This document shows positions 1 through 5,300 of a stretch of 7,893 nucleotides of DNA, piece after piece; the first letter of the stretch is position 1, and every line of letters starts with the position of its first letter. The position numbers and the translations under genes were made by a program. Location: contig DGTB01000112.1 in NCBI GenBank assembly GCA_002394185.1, forward strand, positions 1 through 7,893. The letters are read 5' to 3'. Source of the DNA: Bacteroidales bacterium UBA4347. GTDB taxonomy: Bacteria > Bacteroidota > Bacteroidia > Bacteroidales > P3. A model generated the notes under the pieces. The model did not search any database and had not been told where the DNA came from. It saw only the letters and a list, made by a program, of their open reading frames with translations.

Positions 1-13
1 AACAATATGTAAA

Positions 14-763
14 CTATATAAGAACGGCCGTATTTGGGGTGTATGGGATGAGGCTGCGGAGCCATTTCTGTTGTTCCTCACTGCGGAGGACGCCGTGTTC
101 GAGGCGGCTGTAGGTGAGAGCGCGCCCCTGGCGGTCGATGAAGAGGTTGGCGGCGGTGACCCAGCAGCCGCTGTCGCCCTCGGCCACACGGATGAGGGGT
201 TCGCGTCCGCCGAGCATGGCGGCCACCCAGAAGTGGAGGGCGTTCTGCCCCTTGAGCCATCGCACGGTGCGTCGGAGACGGAAGGGGTCCTCGCCGGGAC
301 GGTAGTAGCCCAGCCCCTGCCGCAGGTCGCGCACCAGGTCGGCGCGGGGCTCCACGTATCCGCCCTCCACCAGCATGCCCACCATGCCCTCCACGGCGTC
401 GACCAACTCCGCCGTCACCTCGCGGGCGGCGGCAAAACGCAGGCTGGCATAGGCCTCGCCGACGGCCCAGTCCTTGTTTTTGACCACACCGGAATGTCGT
501 TTTGCCACCTCGCGGTCCACCAGGGCCTCGCGGCGCTTGCGGAAAGCGTCGAGCCTCTCCACGCGCTGCAGGCAGGCGGTGCCGAAGTCGAGGTCGAAGA
601 CATGGTCCGCGGCCACCAGGAGCAGGTGGCGCTGCTCGACGTAGTCCTTGCCGGCATCGACGAGAGCACGGAAGAACGCCTCGGCCAGCGCGTCGCCGCG
701 GGTGCCGGGGGCGGCGTCGACCTCGACACCACAATACTTCATTATGTTCTCTATCAACGACAT
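14..763 (-). CDS. Unrecognised conserved-looking protein, 249 aa
   Basis: I do not recognise this family. The product reads as a soluble, mostly helical protein with no signal peptide or membrane segment. Its N-terminal half is rich in charged helix-forming stretches. The C-terminal half holds an aromatic patch (TVRWLKGQNALHFWVAAML) followed by a second tryptophan-containing region ending in EEQQKWLRSLIPY, a pattern of a folded domain and not of a chance frame. The frame is open further up to 838, but a good -7 box (806-813, minus strand) lies inside that extension, so the first 25 codons would be upstream of transcription. I therefore chose the ATG at 761-763; the ATG at 740-742 is an alternative. 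The stop is TAG at 14-16. The gene is divergent from the HTH gene at 999, which could regulate it. The opposite strand is also open here, but its translation has no domain-like pattern. No function is assigned. Confidence 0.75.
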   Translation of the reverse strand: MSLIENIMKYCGVEVDAAPGTRGDALAEAFFRALVDAGKDYVEQRHLLLVAADHVFDLDFGTACLQRVERLDAFRKRREALVDREVAKRHSGVVKNKDWAVGEAYASLRFAAAREVTAELVDAVEGMVGMLVEGGYVEPRADLVRDLRQGLGYYRPGEDPFRLRRTVRWLKGQNALHFWVAAMLGGREPLIRVAEGDSGCWVTAANLFIDRQGRALTYSRLEHGVLRSEEQQKWLRSLIPYTPNTAVLI

Positions 764-805
764 GAACGCTTTCGACAAGGAAGAGGATAAGGTTATAATT
801 TTTTG

Positions 806-813
806 CAAAAATA
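806..813 (-). promoter_or_regulatory. Probable promoter -7 box (TATTTTTG) for the leftward gene
   Basis: Read on the minus strand, this octamer matches the Bacteroidota -7 consensus TAnnTTTG at every fixed position and is followed by C, as is common. A TTTG (minus strand, 836-839) lies 22 bases upstream, slightly longer than the usual 19-20 spacing to the -33 element. Transcription would begin near 798-800 and give a leader of about 35 bases before the ATG at 763. This supports the shorter start of that gene. Confidence 0.55.
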
Positions 814-831
814 GAGAAAGAAACGACATGC

Positions 832-876
832 ACACCAAAAAGATATCAACAAAATATCAACATAATGACACCAAAA
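832..876. repeat. Short direct repeats in the divergent promoter region
   Basis: Two perfect copies of ATATCAACA lie at 843-851 and 854-862, repeating every 11 bases, about one helical turn. They are flanked by two perfect copies of ACACCAAAA at 832-840 and 868-876. The set sits at and just upstream of the -33 position of the leftward promoter and upstream of the rightward one. That position suits an operator for a DNA-binding protein, possibly the HTH protein encoded at 999. The repeats are seen directly; the operator role is inferred. Confidence 0.4.
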
Positions 877-943
877 TAACACCGTACGCCACACCACAAC
901 GCCACCACCCCTGCCCCGCCCCTCCTTTCCCCTGGCAAACAAC

Positions 944-951
944 TACTTTTG
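944..951 (+). promoter_or_regulatory. Probable promoter -7 box (TACTTTTG) for the HTH gene
   Basis: The octamer matches the Bacteroidota consensus TAnnTTTG at all fixed positions and is followed by C. No convincing TTTG -33 element is present at the usual distance; the nearest is TTTC at 926-929. Transcription would start around 957-960 and leave a leader of roughly 40 bases before the ATG at 999. Confidence 0.55.
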
Positions 952-983
952 CGGCCGGAAAATGTTTAACCCTCAATAAAAGA

Positions 984-999
984 AAGGAGAAAAAAAAAA
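984..999 (+). promoter_or_regulatory. Shine-Dalgarno AAGGAG and A10 tract before the HTH gene
   Basis: A purine-rich ribosome-binding site (AAAGGAGA, 983-990) is followed by an uninterrupted run of ten A residues (990-999), the last being the A of the start codon. A clear Shine-Dalgarno is uncommon in this phylum and here decides the start. Slippage in the A run would change the spacing to the ATG. Confidence 0.6.
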
Positions 1000-1460
1000 T
1001 GACAAACGAAGAACTGAAAAAGATTCTTGAGATTCTGGATGTGGAATACCCGTCCGAGCCTCCCATGATCTATGTCTTCTACCGCCACCCCGACGGGCGC
1101 ATAGACAACTACGCCATCAGTTTTCACCAGGGCAAGAAACTCAGCGACGGACATCTGGTGGACATGATGCGTCGCAGCAGCCCCACCCTGAGGCAAACCG
1201 AAGTGCTTGGCGTGGAGCGCCCCGACTGGGTGCCCCCGGTGGAATGGATGGACGTCCTTGATGTATGCCGTCTTCTACGTGTATCGTCGAGAACACTCCG
1301 CAAATGGACCCAGCGCGGACTGTTCCACCCGTCACAAATCGGTCGTCGGCTCTACTACTCGCGCGACGAAGTGGAAAACGTGCTGCGCCGGAATGCTTTT
1401 TTGGACAACGGAAGGATAGATAACACCGTTTTGGAAAACTCGAAACAAAGGGAAAAATGA
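999..1460 (+). CDS. Winged-helix/MerR-like (HTH_17, excisionase-type) DNA-binding protein, 153 aa
   Basis: A small probable transcriptional regulator. Residues about 83-132 form a helix-turn-helix of the MerR/excisionase (HTH_17) kind. The first helix is VLDVCRLLRV, then the recognition helix SSRTLRKWTQRGL, then a wing with IGRRLYYSRDEVENVLRR, in which the arginine/tyrosine pair and the DEVE helix are typical. Residues 1-75 form a separate, unrecognised N-terminal region containing MIYVFYRHPDGRIDNYAISF, perhaps a small beta domain for ligand binding or dimerisation. There is no integrase or mobile-element partner in view, so a regulator is likelier than an excisionase. The start was chosen at the ATG at 999-1001 because an AAGGAG-like Shine-Dalgarno lies at 984-990 and a -7 box at 944-951; the frame is open upstream to 648 but overlaps the divergent gene there. 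The last codons and the TGA lie in a 20-base tandem repeat. It may regulate itself, the divergent gene, or the DUF6266 gene that follows. Confidence 0.85.
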   Translation: MTNEELKKILEILDVEYPSEPPMIYVFYRHPDGRIDNYAISFHQGKKLSDGHLVDMMRRSSPTLRQTEVLGVERPDWVPPVEWMDVLDVCRLLRVSSRTLRKWTQRGLFHPSQIGRRLYYSRDEVENVLRRNAFLDNGRIDNTVLENSKQREK

Positions 1461-1491
1461 GGAAACAAACGGAAAAATAGGGAAACAAAAG
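1441..1491 (+). repeat. 20-base tandem repeat, about 2.5 copies, spanning the HTH stop codon
   Basis: Copy 1 (1441-1460) is CGAAACAAAGGGAAAAATGA, copy 2 (1461-1480) is GGAAACAAACGGAAAAATAG, and a partial third copy runs from 1481 to about 1491. Copies 1 and 2 differ at four positions. Copy 1 encodes the last residues (SKQREK) and the TGA of the HTH protein; the others are non-coding. The unit length is not a multiple of three, so copy-number changes could affect the C-terminus or the spacer before the next gene. Confidence 0.7.
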
Positions 1492-1498
1492 ATACTTT

Positions 1499-1529
1499 TT
1501 TGCCCTTCCGCTCAAATCGCCTTATATTG
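1499..1529 (+). promoter_or_regulatory. Possible promoter for the DUF6266 gene
   Basis: A TTTG at 1499-1502 stands 19 bases before TTATATTG (1522-1529), which matches six of eight positions of TAnnTTTG if the two free positions are counted as matches. The spacing is right for the Bacteroidota -33/-7 pair but the -7 box is imperfect. If used, it gives a leader of about 100 bases. Read-through from the HTH promoter is the alternative. Confidence 0.35.
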
Positions 1530-1558
1530 TCATTGTCGTCGCGACCGACACAGCGCTT

Positions 1559-1583
1559 CCTTCCGGGCGGCCACCCGGGGAGG
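1559..1583 (+). other. Hairpin in the leader of the DUF6266 gene
   Basis: CCTTCCGGG (1559-1567) can pair with CCCGGGGAGG (1574-1583), with one G-U pair and one bulged G, around a six-base loop. It is followed by an A-rich stretch and then an AT-rich region up to the ATG. There is no T-run after it on the plus strand, so it does not look like an intrinsic terminator between the two genes. It may be a leader structure or simply a GC-rich patch. Confidence 0.3.
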
Positions 1584-1637
1584 CAAAAACAAAAAAACAA
1601 ATCAATTATTTTATTAACCTTTAAAAACATTAAAATT

Positions 1638-2294
1638 ATGGCAACTGTTAATTGTGGTATTCTCGATGGTTTCATTGGCAAGGTCGGCACCGTGGTCGGA
1701 TCGTTCTGGAAAGGCACGCCCGTCATGCGAGCCTACACCCGCAACCGTCACGACGTCAAGAGCGAGCGCCAGCTCCTGGAGCGCCTGCGCTTCAAGACCC
1801 TGTCCGAGCTCAGCTCGGGCTTCCTCGACGCCTCCATCATCGGCCTGCGCCGCGCCGCCGCGGCCAGACACATCACGGAGAGCAATCTCTTCATAGCCCA
1901 GAACTTCGGCATGGTGGTGGCCTCGGGGCTCGACTCTGTGGACATCGACTTCACGGGCCTCACAGTCGCCAAGGGTTCGCTGCCCGGGGTGCATTTCAAC
2001 AGCCCGCTGTTCGACACCCCGCAGCAGGTGGACGTGAACTTCGACACCAACCTGGAGTGCAAGGGGGCCCATGCCGACGACGAGGTTTACATCTTCGTCT
2101 ACAGCCCCGATGCCAAGTACGGCGTGCTGTCGGCAGCCGTGAAGCGCAACGACGGGAGCGTGAGCGTCAAGGTGCCCTCCCACTGGAACGGCACCAAGGT
2201 GCAGGTCTATGGCTTCGCCGTCGGCGCCGAGCTGTCGGAGCGTCCCGGCGAGACCAGCATGAGCAGCTACATCGGTAGCGGCACCATCGGCTGA
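1638..2294 (+). CDS. DUF6266 family protein, 218 aa
   Basis: A member of DUF6266, a Bacteroidota family of unknown function. The diagnostic N-terminus is present: after the start comes GILDGFIGKVGTVVGSFWKG, followed by an arginine at residue 31. The middle has the expected helical stretch (about residues 37-90, RNRHDVKSERQLLERLRFKTL onward within it) and the VAKGSLPG motif near residue 110. The C-terminal half (about 128-218) is beta-rich with DDEVYIFVYSPD, and ends in TSMSSYIGSGTIG, a tail typical of the family. No signal peptide or membrane segment is visible. Length is normal. The ATG at 1638 was chosen because the family motif begins immediately after it; the frame extends upstream to 1500 but only through the leader. 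No Shine-Dalgarno precedes it, and the AT-rich run before the ATG is usual for this phylum. It follows the HTH gene by 177 bases on the same strand. Confidence 0.88.
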   Translation: MATVNCGILDGFIGKVGTVVGSFWKGTPVMRAYTRNRHDVKSERQLLERLRFKTLSELSSGFLDASIIGLRRAAAARHITESNLFIAQNFGMVVASGLDSVDIDFTGLTVAKGSLPGVHFNSPLFDTPQQVDVNFDTNLECKGAHADDEVYIFVYSPDAKYGVLSAAVKRNDGSVSVKVPSHWNGTKVQVYGFAVGAELSERPGETSMSSYIGSGTIG

Positions 2295-2315
2295 CCTTGA
2301 CGGCCTACCAACAGC

Positions 2316-2347
2316 AAGCCAGCGACACCGAAGGGTGCCGCTGGCTT
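2316..2347. terminator. Probable bidirectional terminator hairpin
   Basis: The arms AAGCCAGCGACACC (2316-2329) and GGTGCCGCTGGCTT (2334-2347) form a 14-bp stem with one A-C mismatch around the loop GAAG. It sits between two convergent genes (stops at 2294 and 2383), where a shared terminator is expected. There is no strong T-run on either side, so termination would rest on the stem; the role is inferred from structure and place. Confidence 0.6.
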
Positions 2348-2382
2348 CTATGTGAAACATTCAGTATGTCTCTTCTGCAGGT

Positions 2383-5300
2383 TTACCTGATCACAACCAC
2401 CTTGCGGGTGAGGAGGTCGCCGACCTTGACCATGTAGGAGCCGCTGGCCGGCACATCGAAGCGCACAGGCTGCGACGGATCGGCCTGGGTGGCCAGCAGA
2501 CGGCCGTTGATGTCGAAGAGTTTCACCTCGATGCCTGCGGACTCGCTGACTACAATCTGGCCCTGCTCGACAGTGACGTTGACATTGCTGACAACGACAT
2601 TGTCGATCTCACGACCATGATAGTCGAAGATACTGGGACTGGGAGAGTAGAACTCGGGGTCTTCCTCGCCAGAGCAGTCGCGCCAGGGCTGCATGAGAGC
2701 GGTGAGGGTGATGGTGGTTTCACCGCTGGTGACGTCGGGGCAGGTGTAGACGAAGGGGTTGTCGGTGGAGATGGTGTCGTTGCCGTCCCACCAGCCCATG
2801 AAGGCCCAGCCGGCCTGGGGCTGGTTGAGCACGACGGTGGCAGTGGCGCCGAAGGCAACAGAGGCGGTACGGTCAATATTGTTGCCGTTCTTCACACCAA
2901 ACTGGGTGGCGGCGTCGATGGCACCTTCCTCGATGGTGACGTTGACGGTGAAGTCGTTGGGGATGGCCTCGAAGATGGCCTCGTAGACGGGCATGGTGCC
3001 GGCGATGTCGACGAAGTTGAGGGTGCGGTCGGCCTCGGTGCTGCCGTCGCTCCAGCGTACAAAGCGGTAGGTGTTGGCGTTGGTGACAGCGGCATGGATG
3101 GTGATCTCGTCGCCGTAGCGGTAGATGTGCGAGGTTTCGCCGTTGCTGCCGGTGGTGGCGGTACCCATGGCCTCGTCGTTGGAACGCACGGTGACGGTGA
3201 CCACGCGGTTCTCAAGGTTGGAGGGAAACTGGTAGGTGAGGAAGATGTTGTCGATGGCGGCGCCGGGGTTGTTGACCTCGCTGTCGTCGTCGGCATTCCA
3301 GAAGAAGGCCAGCTGGTACCAGCCGGGGGTGGTCACGTTGACCAGGCGGTTGTTCTGCTGCCAGACGAGGGAGGTCTCGCCGTCGCCGTGGAGGCCGTCG
3401 GCCAGGACGATGGCGCCCTGGTTGTCGAGGGCCATGGCGGCGTAGTTGCCGTTGTCGGGGATGAGGGCCGAGGCGAGGTAGTCGCCGCTTTCGCCGCCCA
3501 CCTTATAGTCGAAGCGCACTTCGTAGACACCCGACAGGAGGTAGACCTCGGTGAAGACGTAGGGGCTGGAGGTGGGGTCGTACTCGTTGGCCGTGCCCTG
3601 GTTGTTGGAGACGTAGAGGCTCTTGGTGCCGCCGACGAGCTGGGTGCTGGCGGTGGCGCTGCCCACGAACCACTGGTTGGCGCCGTTGTTGAGGCTGTAC
3701 CAGTTGGCGGGTTCGTCGGAGTTCTCGAAGCCGTAGAAACTGGAGACAACGGGAGAGGCGTTGTTGGAACGCTGCCACACGGGGGCAAGAATCATGTCGT
3801 TGTCGACCAGGGTGATGATGCGGGGGTTGTCGGTGTTGCCGTCGCTCCAGGAGAGGAACTCATAGTTGGAGCCAGGAACGGCGGAGATGGTGTAGGTGTA
3901 GGAAGCGTCGGAGCAGGAGGGCACCACGTTGATGTTGGCCATGCCGCCGGGGCGCTGGTTGAGCACGAGGGTGGGCATGCCGTCGACAACGATGTTGGAG
4001 AAACCCGCCCAGGTCATGCCGGCGGTGTAGAGGCTGCAGGGCACGGCGACGACGACCTCATTCTTGTTGACCGACTGGAAAGCGTCGTCGGCAACAGTGG
4101 CGGCGAGGTTGGCAACGCTGATGCGCTGGAGGCCGCTCAGATGGGCAAAGGCCTGGCTGCCGATGGTGGTGACGCTGGCAGGGATGGTGATGGTGCTGAC
4201 GAGCGTGTCGCTGAAGAAAGCGTAGGGCTTGACCTCGGTGGTGCCGTCGGGGATGACAAGGTCGGTGAGCATCTGGCCGTTGATGGCGAGGTTGCGCGAA
4301 CGCGACACAGGCTGGGCGTTGGCATCGGCGAAGGAGATGGCGAGCCATTGGTCGAGGGTGCCGTTGAAGTTGGTGGAGACGATATTGTTGGTGTTCTGGA
4401 AGCAGTTGGCGCCGAGGCTCTGGGTGCCACCGTTGAGGGTGACGAAGCGGAGGCCGCGCATGCCGGCGAAGGCCTGCGAACCGATGGTGAGGACCGAGCC
4501 GGGCACGTCGAGGGTGTAGATGCCGGAGCAGCCGAAGAAGGCGGCGTTGCCGATGGTCTCGACGGTGGCGGGGATATTAATGGCGTTCAGCGCGGAGCAG
4601 CCGTAGAAGAGGCCCTCGGAGATGGCGGTGAGGCCGGTGGGCAGCGAGGCGCTGCGCAGGGCGGTGCAGCCGTTGAAGACATAGGTGCCAAGGGAGGTGA
4701 TGCCAGCGGGGACGATAACCTCCTGAAGGGCGGTGCAGCCGGAGAAGGCATAGTTGCCGATGGTGCGGACCGTGGCGGGGATTTCGATCGAGGCAAGGTT
4801 GGTGCAGTTGGCGAAGGCCTGGGCACCGATGGCGGTGACGCTGGAGGGGATGGTCACGGAGGTGACGAGGTCGCGGTAGCCGTCGCGGATGCCGGTGACG
4901 GTGGTCTTGGTATCGTCGCTATAGACCAGGTAGTCCTCGGCGGCGGCATTCTGGGCCACTTCGTAGACGGCATTCAGCAGGAGGTCGGTGGTGACGGAGG
5001 CGATGTTCAGCGTGGTGTTGCGGGTGCTGAAGCGACCGTTGACGAACCAGCCGACAAACTCATAGGCAGGGTTGTTGCTGGCGAAGGCCGTCACGGTGAG
5101 ACGCTCGCCGTCGTTGTAGCGGCCACCGGCATTGAGACCGAGGATCTGGATGATGGGGTCGTTCTCGGGGTCGGTGGTGACGGTGACGGTGTGGTAGGAG
5201 GTGGCGTTGAAGACAGCCTTGATGGTGGTGGCGGCGTTGACGGTGACATTCTGCGAGGTCGTAGTGGACTCGGCGCCGTTGATGACCCACTTGGTGAAGC

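Larger units (their letters stand above)
764..998. promoter_or_regulatory. Divergent intergenic region between the two left-hand genes
   Basis: A 235-base gap with a -7 box for each gene (806-813 minus, 944-951 plus) and short direct repeats between them. From about 830 to 935 the plus strand is rich in A and C and has only a few G residues. No RNA gene is recognised in it. Confidence 0.6.

Noticed and set aside
71..790. Open frame on the plus strand opposite the 14-763 gene
   Set aside because: The translation is rich in H, G, V and A without fold-like pattern, and it lacks a promoter or ribosome site. The minus-strand frame has a -7 box and patterned aromatic residues.
648..998. N-terminal extension of the HTH protein to 648
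   Set aside because: It would overlap the divergent gene and cross both promoters; the Shine-Dalgarno and -7 box place the start at 999.
999..1460. Excisionase of an integrative element
   Set aside because: The HTH type is shared by excisionases and regulators, but no integrase, attachment site or mobility gene is visible.
1559..1583. Hairpin as a terminator between the HTH and DUF6266 genes
   Set aside because: It is followed by an A-rich, not T-rich, stretch on the coding strand, and it lies after the possible promoter at 1499-1529.
1500..1637. N-terminal extension of the DUF6266 protein to 1500
   Set aside because: The family motif starts directly after the ATG at 1638, and the upstream part translates a promoter-like and A-rich leader with low-complexity residues.
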